Shown here one piece after another: positions 53,545 to 61,647 of a DNA stretch of 64,000 bases; within the stretch, counting starts at the first letter, position 1; the number at the start of each line of letters is the position of its first letter. The stretch comes from Mesorhizobium sp. C432A. Its GTDB lineage: Bacteria > Pseudomonadota > Alphaproteobacteria > Rhizobiales > Rhizobiaceae. The notes beneath the pieces were generated by a model, which saw nothing but the letters and a program-made list of their open reading frames with translations, was not told the origin of the DNA and did no database searches. A program made the position numbers and the translations under genes. Location of the stretch: assembly GCF_030323145.1 (NCBI RefSeq), contig NZ_CP100470.1, forward strand, positions 2,583,001-2,647,000, written 5' to 3'.

Positions 53545-55455
53545 TCACGCATTCCAGAGCCCCTTCTTCTTCATCTCCTCCATCTCGCGCCCCGCCCGTT
53601 CGCGCAGGCGTGCGTCGCGCAGCAGCTTCTCCACCGCGGCGTCGTCGGATTTGTCGGAATAGCGGAACTCCGAGTCGGCGTAGCGGTTGATCTCCTGCAT
53701 GACCATGTCCATCGAGAACGGCCCCCGCAGTTCCTCGATCATGGCCTTCTTTTCGTCGTAGCCCTTGTGCATGAAGACTTCCGGCTTCTCGAACCAGTCG
53801 TCGGGCAGCTCGATGTCCATGGCGCGCATCTTGATGGCGTCGGTGACGTTCTTGATGGCTCGGCCGGTGAAGCGCGGCTCGGCATCCTTGATCAGGTGCA
53901 GATAAGTGCCGATGTCGGCCATCGATTTCGGCGCGCCATTCTCCTTCATGTAGCGCTCATAGACCTTCATCAGCCCGTCTTCCTGAGGCTTCTCGTGCTC
54001 CTCATAGGCTTCGGTCACCGCGCGCTGGATCTCCTGCGCGGCGTAGAGCTTGTGGTCGCCGAGTGGGATCTTGTGGTTCTTGCCGGCAAGCAGGACGAAG
54101 ATGTCGATATAGTCGTCGCGGCTCTGTGGGCCGTCGACCAGCCAGCGGGCCCCGGCGCGCTGGCGCAGCGCATCGTCGACATTTTCGGGATAGTTGGAAA
54201 ACATGCCGAACGAGCAATTGCCGCGCACCACCGTGCCGGCGCCGGCAAAGGCGTCCATCAAGACGCCGGTGATTTCCTGTTGGCCGGCCGAGGCGCGGTC
54301 GTCGGAGCGGCGGGCCGCCACCTGGTCGATGTCGTCGACGGTGCCGAAACCGATGACGCGTGGGTTCAAGACATTGTTGATGAACTGGCGGCAATTCTGG
54401 CCAGATTTGCCCTGGTAGGACGAGATCTGGTCGACGCCGAAATTCTCATAGGCGAAGGGATAGCCGGCAACCTGACAATAATTGTTGACGAGGCCGGCGA
54501 TCATCTGGATCAGCGTCGTCTTGCCGGTGCCCGGCGCGCCGTCGCCGATGAAGGTGAAGAGGAAGCCCCCGAGTTCGACGAACGGGTTCAACTCGCGCTC
54601 GAAATCGTAGGCCATCAGCATCTTGGCGAGCTTGACCGACTGGTATTTGGCAATGTGGTTGCCGACGACCTCTTCCGGCTTCTTGAAGGTCATCACCAGC
54701 GGCTTGGAGCGCTTGCCGGGCGCGACGTCGAAGCCGTCGAGGGTGAAATCGTCGGCGTCGATGCGGATATGGGCGTTCTCGAACGGGCCGATGCCGTCGA
54801 AGCGGCCTTTACGGGCCAAGAGCCCGTCAATGGCAACACGGGCGAAAGCACGCGCCCGGGTCGTCAGGTCGCCATCGTCCTTCGACCCGGTGATCGCCTT
54901 GTCCAACCCAGCCACGATCGACTTCACCGCGTCCTGCGGCGTGTCGAACAGGAAGTCGGGTTCGGGGATATCGTTGGGCGCCTCGCCATCGCTGTCGATC
55001 AGCTGGAACAGATAGGAGGCAAGGCTGAAGGCCGAAACGTAAGCAGAGGCTGACAGAAGCTTCTTGAAGGTCGCGGCTTCATCGCCTTCGAGCGGTGCGC
55101 GGGTGTTCTTGGCCTGCAGGCTTTCAAGGTCGGAGCCTTCGGCGAAGACATCGGAAATGGCGAGCGCAATCGCCAGGCCGCGGCGGGCGCGAAACAAAAG
55201 CGTGTGCTGCGGGATGCTCATCAACTGGTCGTCGGGATGGATCGCGGCGACGGTCTTGGTAAGCTCGACCTCGCGGGTACGGCGCACCGAGCCGACCGAG
55301 ACTGTCGAGACAAAGCGGCGATTGGTGCCGGCAAGCGCGGTGCCGGATTCGCGTGAAGGATCCTCCAGCACGACGACGCGAGTGATGAAGCTTTGCGCGG
55401 TTGCGCGGTGCTTTTCGATAGCCGCTTCCGGAATGGTGGTCAGGCCGGTGTCCAT
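53545..55455 (-). CDS. AAA+ ATPase (gene 3 of unknown operon)
   Basis: A 636-residue protein. The N-terminal 290 residues have no recognised motif. The ATPase module has Walker A in GAPGTGKTTLI (residues about 303-313), Walker B in VIGFGTVDDIDQ (about 372-383), sensor-1-like FSNYPENVDD and arginine-finger-like DALRQRAGARW. The helical lid runs through EPRFTGRAIKNVTDAI. The Walker B reads VDD rather than DE, so the catalytic glutamate is replaced or shifted by one position. A charged, coiled tail (KLLRDARLRERAGREMEEMKKK) ends the protein. It is the only energy-coupling component of the operon and presumably remodels its partners. Confidence 0.85.
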   Translation of the reverse strand: MDTGLTTIPEAAIEKHRATAQSFITRVVVLEDPSRESGTALAGTNRRFVSTVSVGSVRRTREVELTKTVAAIHPDDQLMSIPQHTLLFRARRGLAIALAISDVFAEGSDLESLQAKNTRAPLEGDEAATFKKLLSASAYVSAFSLASYLFQLIDSDGEAPNDIPEPDFLFDTPQDAVKSIVAGLDKAITGSKDDGDLTTRARAFARVAIDGLLARKGRFDGIGPFENAHIRIDADDFTLDGFDVAPGKRSKPLVMTFKKPEEVVGNHIAKYQSVKLAKMLMAYDFERELNPFVELGGFLFTFIGDGAPGTGKTTLIQMIAGLVNNYCQVAGYPFAYENFGVDQISSYQGKSGQNCRQFINNVLNPRVIGFGTVDDIDQVAARRSDDRASAGQQEITGVLMDAFAGAGTVVRGNCSFGMFSNYPENVDDALRQRAGARWLVDGPQSRDDYIDIFVLLAGKNHKIPLGDHKLYAAQEIQRAVTEAYEEHEKPQEDGLMKVYERYMKENGAPKSMADIGTYLHLIKDAEPRFTGRAIKNVTDAIKMRAMDIELPDDWFEKPEVFMHKGYDEKKAMIEELRGPFSMDMVMQEINRYADSEFRYSDKSDDAAVEKLLRDARLRERAGREMEEMKKKGLWNA

Positions 55456-55479
55456 GAAGGATGCTCCGCGATGTGACGG

Positions 55480-56625
55480 TCAGACATCTGAAATCACCTG
55501 CCCATTTGACAGGATGTGAACCTTGTAGCCGGAAAAGATCTTTTGAGCTTCGCCGGCGGCGTAGAGTGCTTGATAGGCTTCGTGCGGGATCAGGGCGTGG
55601 TTCTCGTAGCTCGACACACCCTGGCGCGCGGCTTCGAGATCGTCGGTGTTGATAAAGAATTCCTGCGTCGTCTTCTCGCTCGAAAACAGCCCCTTGCGGC
55701 CGGGTTTCTCGCCCTTGGAGTAGACCTCCTGGATGGTCCAGGTGAGCAGCCAGGCATTTTCCGGTTTGCGCACCTTGGCCAGCACCTCGGTCACGGTCGA
55801 ATTGTTGTCCGTAATGCCTGCGGAATAAAAGGGGCCGAGCACGACGCGGCGCAGCTGCTTGGGGTGCAGCGGCTCGAAATCCTTGTCGAGATTGACCGCA
55901 ATCGTTGCGGGCGAAAGCGTGTAGGCGGAATTCTTCTCGGTGAAATCGTCGAAGCGATGGGCGAGTTCGGGGTTGAGCAGGCCGTCCACCGGCAGCGGGA
56001 TGTCGACCCGTTCATTGAGCTTGCCGCTGCTGTCAACGAGCTGCCGGATCATGCTTTCGGAGGAATCCTCCACCGTCACCATGTAGACCAGCGGCAGGTT
56101 GGCGCTGCCGTCGAAGCTCGCCCAGTGCACGAGGTAATAGGGACGCCCGGTCTTTGGATTGACCGAGACCTTGGCCGTCTGCGCCAGCGAGAACGGGCCA
56201 AAAGTCTGTTCGCTCTTGACGTCCTCGAGATAGAGCCGCTCGGCCATCGACTTCTGCAGCGCTTCGGGGAATTCCTTGTGGCGCAGGATGAAGTCGGCCA
56301 TTTCCTCGCGCAATTCGCCGGCCAGCGGAATGTTGGCCAGCCGCGCCTCGGCCTGGCGGCGGTCGTTTTCCAGTTCGAGCAGGTTCTGGAAGACGGGATA
56401 GCCGCTGTCGGCGCGCGAAATGCGGAACGTGTCCATGAAGCCGAGCCGGTTGCGCCAGCAGGAAAACGATTTGTCCAGCCGGGCAATGTATTCGGCGACA
56501 ATCTTGGCGACGATGCCGTGCCGGTAAAGCGGCGAGCGGTCGTCGCGCATGAACACTTCGAGGCCGCTGAGTGCCGCCGTGATGGCGGAAAAATAGCGCG
56601 CCGCCGCTTCGTTTTCGGGAGTCAT
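55480..56625 (-). CDS. Unknown conserved protein (gene 2 of unknown operon)
   Basis: A 381-residue protein without signal peptide or membrane segment. The first half is helical (ALSGLEVFMRDDRSPLYRHGIVAKIVAEYIARLDKSFSCWRNRL), the second half is mixed alpha/beta (NPKTGRPYYLVHWASFDGSANLPLVYMVTVEDSSESMI ... LLTWTIQEVYSKGEKPG). I do not recognise a family. It is 27 bp downstream of the coiled-coil gene and 24 bp upstream of the AAA+ gene, so all three are co-transcribed. It may be an adaptor between the coiled-coil protein and the ATPase (inference). Confidence 0.72.
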   Translation of the reverse strand: MTPENEAAARYFSAITAALSGLEVFMRDDRSPLYRHGIVAKIVAEYIARLDKSFSCWRNRLGFMDTFRISRADSGYPVFQNLLELENDRRQAEARLANIPLAGELREEMADFILRHKEFPEALQKSMAERLYLEDVKSEQTFGPFSLAQTAKVSVNPKTGRPYYLVHWASFDGSANLPLVYMVTVEDSSESMIRQLVDSSGKLNERVDIPLPVDGLLNPELAHRFDDFTEKNSAYTLSPATIAVNLDKDFEPLHPKQLRRVVLGPFYSAGITDNNSTVTEVLAKVRKPENAWLLTWTIQEVYSKGEKPGRKGLFSSEKTTQEFFINTDDLEAARQGVSSYENHALIPHEAYQALYAAGEAQKIFSGYKVHILSNGQVISDV

Positions 56626-56652
56626 GCCGGTGTGCCCGCGTGCAGCCGCTCC

Positions 56653-57741
56653 TTACGACTGCACGTAGTTGGCCGAATTGTGCTTCTTCATCACGTCGTC
56701 GAAACGGCGGGCGAAGGCGTCGTCGGCGAGCTTCTTGCGGCGCTGGATGTCGGAGCTGGCGACCATGTTCTTCTCGTGCATTTCGAGGAGATCGCCGATG
56801 TGCTTTTGCGAGGCGGCGCCAATGCCGGCCATGGTCTCTTCGGCGGTGTTGTCAACCTGGCTGCCCAGCGTGTTGATCTTGTGGGCGACATCCTGCTGGG
56901 CGGCGGTCTTCAAGGAATCTTCCAGTGCCTTGTAGAGCACGATGCGCTGCTCGGTATCGATGGTCAGCTTGTTGATCAGCGTCGACTGCGCTGCGATCTG
57001 ATTGTTGAGCGAATCGACGAAGGTCTGGAACATCGAGGTGTAGCGTTCCAGCGTCTGGCTTTCGGCCAGAAGCTCCTGCTCCTTGGCCTGCTTTTCATTG
57101 TATTCGGTCGCCAGTTTCGAGCGCTCGCCCTCAAGCTGCGTGCGCTCCTTCTGACTGGTAGAAGCGGCGATCTTGTTTTCGATGTCGAGCAGCAGCGGAT
57201 TGACCTCCTCGATGCGCTTCTGCACCGCCTCGAGGTTGGTCATGGTGACCTTGCGGCGCTCGATGACCTGCGACAGGCTGTTTTCCGAGGTCTTGTAGCG
57301 CTGGTCGAGGACCTCTTTCTGCGCTTTCAGGATGCCGACGATGGTGTCGGACTTGACCAGAAGCTCCTGCAGATTGCCGGCCAGCGACATGTTGCGGACG
57401 CGGTCGGTGCGCATGCGCTGCTTGCGTTGCGCCGAGAAGACACCGACGAAGCTTTCCCAGCCGGTGTAGTTCTTCATGCTCTCGAATTCAGTGCCGAAGA
57501 CGTTGGTGGCGTCTTCCAGCCCGATGATCAGGTCGGCGATGTTGCCTTCCATCACCTTCTGCTGCTTCAGCACGTCCTCGATGCGGGCATTCTCGATGTC
57601 GAAATTGGCGTCGCCGATCTTCTTGTCGGCGGTGGCCAGCGTATCAAGCACCGTGCCCGACTGCTCGATCTTGGAGCGCATGTCCTGCACGACCTGCCTG
57701 GTCTTGGCAATTTCGGCATCGAAATTCTGCAATGTCGCCAT
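56653..57741 (-). CDS. Cytoplasmic coiled-coil protein (gene 1 of unknown operon)
   Basis: A 362-residue almost purely helical protein. Heptad-rich segments run from residues about 5-60 and 140-260 (for example QKERTQLEGERSKLATEYNEKQAKEQELLAESQTLERY). A conserved-looking middle, ESMKNYTGWESFVGVFSAQRKQRMRTDRVRN, joins them. There is no membrane segment or signal peptide. The overall layout is reminiscent of TelA-type proteins of tellurite or toxic-anion resistance sets, but I cannot show homology. As first gene of the set it may be the scaffold on which the ATPase acts. Confidence 0.75.
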   Translation of the reverse strand: MATLQNFDAEIAKTRQVVQDMRSKIEQSGTVLDTLATADKKIGDANFDIENARIEDVLKQQKVMEGNIADLIIGLEDATNVFGTEFESMKNYTGWESFVGVFSAQRKQRMRTDRVRNMSLAGNLQELLVKSDTIVGILKAQKEVLDQRYKTSENSLSQVIERRKVTMTNLEAVQKRIEEVNPLLLDIENKIAASTSQKERTQLEGERSKLATEYNEKQAKEQELLAESQTLERYTSMFQTFVDSLNNQIAAQSTLINKLTIDTEQRIVLYKALEDSLKTAAQQDVAHKINTLGSQVDNTAEETMAGIGAASQKHIGDLLEMHEKNMVASSDIQRRKKLADDAFARRFDDVMKKHNSANYVQS

Positions 57742-58062
57742 AGGGGCCTCCCGCTTCGGCTTCCGGTCGCTGGCTGCGAACAGCGGCGAATATATGTGGG
57801 GTATCAGGGGATTGAAAGACGCAAGACAAGACCCGCCCCGAAAACAAAAAAATGCCTGGTCGTCTTGAAAGGCAATGAAGGCGGGGTCATGGCGTGATTA
57901 ACCAGCCGGCCAAGTATTGTTCAATTGTCATTGAACTTTGACGGCTGCGAAGAAGTCGATCTCGGACAGTGTGGGTGTGCTGAATTCGACAGAGGGCTCA
58001 ATGAGTTGCAAGCGCGAGACAGCTGGCGGAAGCCGTCGCCATCACGCTACGCATCGCGCCGT
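57742..58062. promoter_or_regulatory. Upstream region of the five-gene operon with an 18-bp palindrome
   Basis: This 321-base gap precedes the coiled-coil gene. GTTCAAT-TGTC-ATTGAAC at 57919-57936 is a perfect inverted repeat with 7-bp arms, about 180 bp before the start codon, and is a candidate operator. A possible weak -10 TATATT lies at 57789-57794 on the minus strand with only a poor -35 17 bp away. No gene is seen. Confidence 0.45.
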
Positions 58063-58449
58063 TCAAGGCTTCGGATCGGCGGCCTTCAGATAGGCGATGA
58101 CGTTGGCGATGTCCTCGTCGCTGCTCAGGCCGGAGAAGCCCATCCTGTTGCCGGGTACTTTCAGCTTGGGAGCGCCGAGATAGGCTTTGAGGTTGGCTTC
58201 GTCCCAAACGAGGCCGGCCGCGCCGGCGTCCTTCATGGCCTGCGAATAGTTGAAGTTCTGGGCGGTGCCGGCGGTGCGGCCGACGATACCGAGGAGATGC
58301 GGGCCGACCTTGTCGCGGTCGCTTGCCGCCTCGTGACAGGCCATGCAGCGGTAGAACACTTTCTTGCCAAGTGCTGCATCGCCGTCGGCCAGCGCGGCGA
58401 GGATACCGGCCAAGTAAATGACAAGGCCTGATGAAATGGCTCGAAGCAT
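58063..58449 (-). CDS. Small class I c-type cytochrome
   Basis: A 128-residue secreted cytochrome. After a short signal peptide (LRAISSGLVIYLAGILAALADG) comes the heme-binding CMACH with axial His, followed by KVGPHLLGIVGRTAGTAQNFNYS and the distal methionine in GNRMGFSGLSSDEDIANVIAYL. This is the layout of mitochondrial-like cytochrome c2 and carries electrons in the periplasm. The ATG at 58449 is chosen because it directly precedes the signal peptide. It stands alone between the five-gene operon and a glycosyltransferase gene. Confidence 0.93.
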   Translation of the reverse strand: MLRAISSGLVIYLAGILAALADGDAALGKKVFYRCMACHEAASDRDKVGPHLLGIVGRTAGTAQNFNYSQAMKDAGAAGLVWDEANLKAYLGAPKLKVPGNRMGFSGLSSDEDIANVIAYLKAADPKP

Positions 58450-58533
58450 GGCGGTTCCCGGCTGGCTCTGGCTGAGGACAAAATAGGCTGCAGGCCTTAA
58501 CAAACGCCGTATGCCGGTGGATAGCAGCCGGGC

Positions 58534-59712
58534 TCAATCCGTGCGCGGGATCGCCGCGACCGCCTGCTTGACCTGCTTTTCAATCGCCGCCGACGAATGA
58601 TTGTCGCGCACGAAAGCGCGGCCGATCTCCGCCATCTCGGCGGCCGCTTGCGGGCGTGTCGCGAGATCGATGATTTTCAATGCCAACTTGCCGGCATCGT
58701 CGCTGGACAGGAAATGCCTGCCCGCCTGCAGGCCAAGCCCTTCGACGGCCTTTTCGGTGGCGGCGACGACAAGGCCCGCCGCCATCGCCTCCAGCACCTT
58801 GATGCGGGTTCCGCCGCCGAAGCGCAGCGGGATCGGCGCATAGCCGGCACGCCCAAGCAATTCCGGCAGATGCGGTGGGTTCTCGATCAACCGCAGACCA
58901 TGCCTGGTGCATAGACCGCGCACGACATCGCGCGGGTTTCTGCCGGCGACGGTGATCGACCAGGGCCGGCCGGAGGCGGCGAGGCGCGGCGCCATCGCGC
59001 GGCCGATCTGCTTGACGGCGTCGATGTTTGGGAAGTAGCCGAGATGCCCGATGAAGCACAGGCTGAGCTCACTGAAGCGCTCGGCAGCAATCGGCAGGGA
59101 AAGCACGCTCTCGTCTGGAATGGGGTTGGCGACGAACCTGACGTCGTTGACGGGGCCGAGAGCGGACAGAAGCGCTTCGTCGGCCCGCGAACAAACCCAA
59201 ACCTGGTCGGCCAGGGCAGCCGCACACCTGTCGGCTTCGCGCGCCTCTGCCTTCCTTCGCCTGTTTTGGCGCCAGTCTCGAATTTGCTGCCACAGCGTCA
59301 GGCCGGCGATCCGGTCGGACACCGTCCGGGAATCAATGTTGTGCTGGTCAAGGACGGTGCGCGCGCGATGCTTCGGCGCCAGCGTCAGCAGCTGCGAAAG
59401 CACGATCTCCTCGATCACCACGAGATCGGGCGCGAATTCCCTCCAGATGGCGTCGGCTTCGGCCAGCTCGTCGTCCGGCATCATATGCACGGTCGGGTGC
59501 GGGCTGCGCCTGCCCCAAGGCGCCCTGCCGCGCGCTGCCTCGATGATCCGGTGACGGATGTTCGGCGGTGTGGAGGGTGCCGGGGCGCCAGTCAGGCTTA
59601 CCGTCAGGACCTCGCCCATCGATGCCAGGGCGCGTGCATTGGCGGCGTTCCGGATCTCTCCGCCGGAGACCGGCGGAAACGGGCAATCAACTGTGAACTG
59701 CAGAATTTTCAT
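58534..59712 (-). CDS. Group 1 (GT4-like) glycosyltransferase
   Basis: A 392-residue GT-B enzyme. The N-terminal domain starts MKILQFTVDCPFPPVSGGEIRN. The C-terminal nucleotide-sugar domain has VCSRADEAL, LCFIGHLGYFPNIDAVKQIG and the EX7E-like GGTRIKVLEAMAAGLVVAATEKAVEGL. It probably transfers a sugar to a surface polysaccharide or lipid. It is separated by 14 bp from the thymidine kinase gene upstream on the same strand; a functional link is unlikely. No other polysaccharide genes are next to it. Confidence 0.9.
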   Translation of the reverse strand: MKILQFTVDCPFPPVSGGEIRNAANARALASMGEVLTVSLTGAPAPSTPPNIRHRIIEAARGRAPWGRRSPHPTVHMMPDDELAEADAIWREFAPDLVVIEEIVLSQLLTLAPKHRARTVLDQHNIDSRTVSDRIAGLTLWQQIRDWRQNRRRKAEAREADRCAAALADQVWVCSRADEALLSALGPVNDVRFVANPIPDESVLSLPIAAERFSELSLCFIGHLGYFPNIDAVKQIGRAMAPRLAASGRPWSITVAGRNPRDVVRGLCTRHGLRLIENPPHLPELLGRAGYAPIPLRFGGGTRIKVLEAMAAGLVVAATEKAVEGLGLQAGRHFLSSDDAGKLALKIIDLATRPQAAAEMAEIGRAFVRDNHSSAAIEKQVKQAVAAIPRTD

Positions 59713-59726
59713 GTTGTCCCGGCCGT

Positions 59727-60338
59727 TCAGCCTCTGGTGAAGCCAATGAAATCGTCGGGCGCGGCGCGGCCCATTTCCTCTTCCCAGTGGCGGCGGCAGA
59801 GCGAGATATAGACGTCCTTGCCTATCGCCACCTGTTCGCCTTGTCTGGCCACCTTGCCGTCAGCGCCGAGACGCACGACCATCGTCGCCTTGCGGCCGCA
59901 GCGGCAGATGGTGCGCACTTCGCGCAGTTCGTCTGCGATGGCCAGAAGCGCTCGCGAACCGGAAAACAGATTGCCCTGGAAATCGGTGCGCAGGCCGTAG
60001 CACATCACCGGGATGTTCAGCCGGTCGGCGATACGGGCGAGCTGCCAGACCTGCTCTTCCTCGAGAAATTGCGCCTCGTCGACAAAGATGCAATGCACCG
60101 TCGTATGTTCGTGATGCTCGGCGACGCGAGCGTAGAGATCGTCGCCGTCGCGGAACATCTCGGCCTCCGTCTCCAGGCCGATGCGCGACGAGATCAGCCC
60201 GGTGTCGCCCTTTCTGTAGTGGCCGGCGACGAACAGCATCGTCGTCATACCGCGTTCGCGATAATTGTAGGACGCCTGCAGCAGCATTGTCGTTTTGCCG
60301 GCATTCATCGTCGCATAGTGGAAGTAGAGCTTGGCCAT
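59727..60338 (-). CDS. tdk: Thymidine kinase
   Basis: A 203-residue type II thymidine kinase. It has the P-loop MNAGKTTMLLQ (residues about 11-21), Asp/Glu in IFVDEAQFL (catalytic Glu), the lasso region and zinc ligands CRCG with a partner C in SLCRRHW. It phosphorylates thymidine to TMP for DNA precursor salvage. The length and start are normal. Confidence 0.96.
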   Translation of the reverse strand: MAKLYFHYATMNAGKTTMLLQASYNYRERGMTTMLFVAGHYRKGDTGLISSRIGLETEAEMFRDGDDLYARVAEHHEHTTVHCIFVDEAQFLEEEQVWQLARIADRLNIPVMCYGLRTDFQGNLFSGSRALLAIADELREVRTICRCGRKATMVVRLGADGKVARQGEQVAIGKDVYISLCRRHWEEEMGRAAPDDFIGFTRG

Positions 60339-60575
60339 GCCGTCCTTTTAAGCCGAGTTGGCGCGGCGCGGGGAGAGGGCACCGCTGCATTTCATGGGAA
60401 AAGCCGTCTGCCATCGAAAAAGCGGCAGGCGTGTCGCTGTTTGGCCAGTCCGCGCCGTTGATCGTGATTGTCTTAGCGCTTGAAACCACACCAGAATGGT
60501 GTTTGGCTGACGAAACAAGGCGGGCAGAGAAACCGTAACTACGCTTCGCCAAAGAATCACAATGGGAGACTGCCA

Positions 60576-61511
60576 ATGTCGCGTATGAACACCTTCGTCG
60601 CCGGCCTCGGCCTGGCGACTTTTCTGTCCACGAGCGCTGCACTTGCCGGCGATCCGGAGAGCTGCAAGGCGGTGCGCCTTTCCGATGTCGGCTGGACCGA
60701 CATCCAGGCAACCACCGGCGTCGCTTCGGTGCTGCTCACCGCGCTCGGCTACGAGCCGCAGACGATCCAGCTGTCGGTGCCGGTGACCATGGCGTCGCTG
60801 AAAAACAAGGATCTCGACGTCTTCCTCGGCAACTGGATGCCGTCGATGACCAACGACATCAAGGACTACACCGCCGATGGTTCGGTCGAGACGATCGGCA
60901 CCAACCTGACCGGCGCCGGCTACGGCATCGTCGTACCGACCTATGTCGCGGAGGCCGGCGTCAAGTCGCTGACCGACATCGGCAAGTTCAAGGACAAGTT
61001 CAACGGCAAGATCTATGGCATCGAGGCGGGCAATGACGGCAACCGCATCATCCTCGACATGATCAAGAATCCGAAGGACAATCTCGAAGGCTTCGAGCTG
61101 GTCGAGTCCTCGGAAGCCGGCATGCTGACGCAGGCCGAGCAGTCGATCAAGAACAATGAGTGGATCGCGTTCCTCGGCTGGACGCCGCATCCGGTGATGG
61201 GCGCCATGAAGCTCACCTATCTCGACGGCATGGGCGACAGCGGCTTCGGCGCCGCCACCGTCTACACCAATGTGCGCAAGGGCTACACCACCGAATGCCC
61301 GAATGCCGGCAAGTTCATCGCCAACCTGAAGTTCAACCTGGACATGGAAGGCGAGATGATGGACGCGATCCTGAAGGGCGGCGACGCCAACACGGTCGCA
61401 GCCGACTGGCTGAAGAAGCACCCTGACGCGGTTGCGCCGTGGATTGCCGGCGTCACCACCTTCGATGGCGGTGATGCGGCAGCGGCGGTCAAGACCGCGC
61501 TCGGAAGCTGA
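60576..61511 (+). CDS. choX: Choline ABC transporter, substrate-binding protein ChoX
   Basis: A 311-residue periplasmic binding protein. It has a signal peptide (NTFVAGLGLATFLSTSAALAG) and an OpuAC-type body: VRLSDVGWTDIQATTGVASVLLTALGY, VFLGNWMPSM, and aromatic-box residues in FLGWTPHPVMG. ChoX binds choline, and weakly acetylcholine, through the aromatic cage. It is first of choXWV, which import choline for conversion to glycine betaine. Transcript tailing off at the hairpin after this gene would give excess binding protein over permease. An inverted repeat ACACC-AGAAT-GGTGT lies about 75 bp upstream. Confidence 0.96.
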   Translation: MSRMNTFVAGLGLATFLSTSAALAGDPESCKAVRLSDVGWTDIQATTGVASVLLTALGYEPQTIQLSVPVTMASLKNKDLDVFLGNWMPSMTNDIKDYTADGSVETIGTNLTGAGYGIVVPTYVAEAGVKSLTDIGKFKDKFNGKIYGIEAGNDGNRIILDMIKNPKDNLEGFELVESSEAGMLTQAEQSIKNNEWIAFLGWTPHPVMGAMKLTYLDGMGDSGFGAATVYTNVRKGYTTECPNAGKFIANLKFNLDMEGEMMDAILKGGDANTVAADWLKKHPDAVAPWIAGVTTFDGGDAAAAVKTALGS

Positions 61512-61540
61512 GCCGACTAATTCGGCCAAGCCGAACCAGG

Positions 61541-61575
61541 AAGGGCAGCCAATCTAGAAAAGGCTGCCCTTTTTC
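61541..61575 (+). terminator. Hairpin between choX and choW (partial terminator)
   Basis: AAGGGCAGCC and GGCTGCCCTT form a 10-bp stem around an 11-base loop, followed by TTTTC. It sits between choX and the permease gene in the same operon. It may protect the choX mRNA end or terminate part of the transcripts so that binding protein exceeds permease. Confidence 0.75.
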
Positions 61576-61647
61576 ATATCCTGTGAGAAGATGACCTAAC
61601 GACAGCGGAGGCCGGAAGCAGGCGGTCTCTCGCATGAGAGGGGCGAT

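Noticed and set aside
53321..53548. 75-codon minus-strand frame between the AAA+ and DUF6638-like genes
   Set aside because: It is made mostly of the inverted repeat sequence and has no recognised domain or ribosome binding site.
55516..57897. 793-codon open frame on the plus strand
   Set aside because: It is antisense to three operon genes with clear heptads and ATPase motifs, shows no family motif, and arises from high-G+C codon bias on the other strand.
60488..60502. ACACC-AGAAT-GGTGT inverted repeat before choX as a defined operator
   Set aside because: Arms are only 5 bp and no choline-responsive regulator is adjacent, so it is mentioned with choX but not called as a site.
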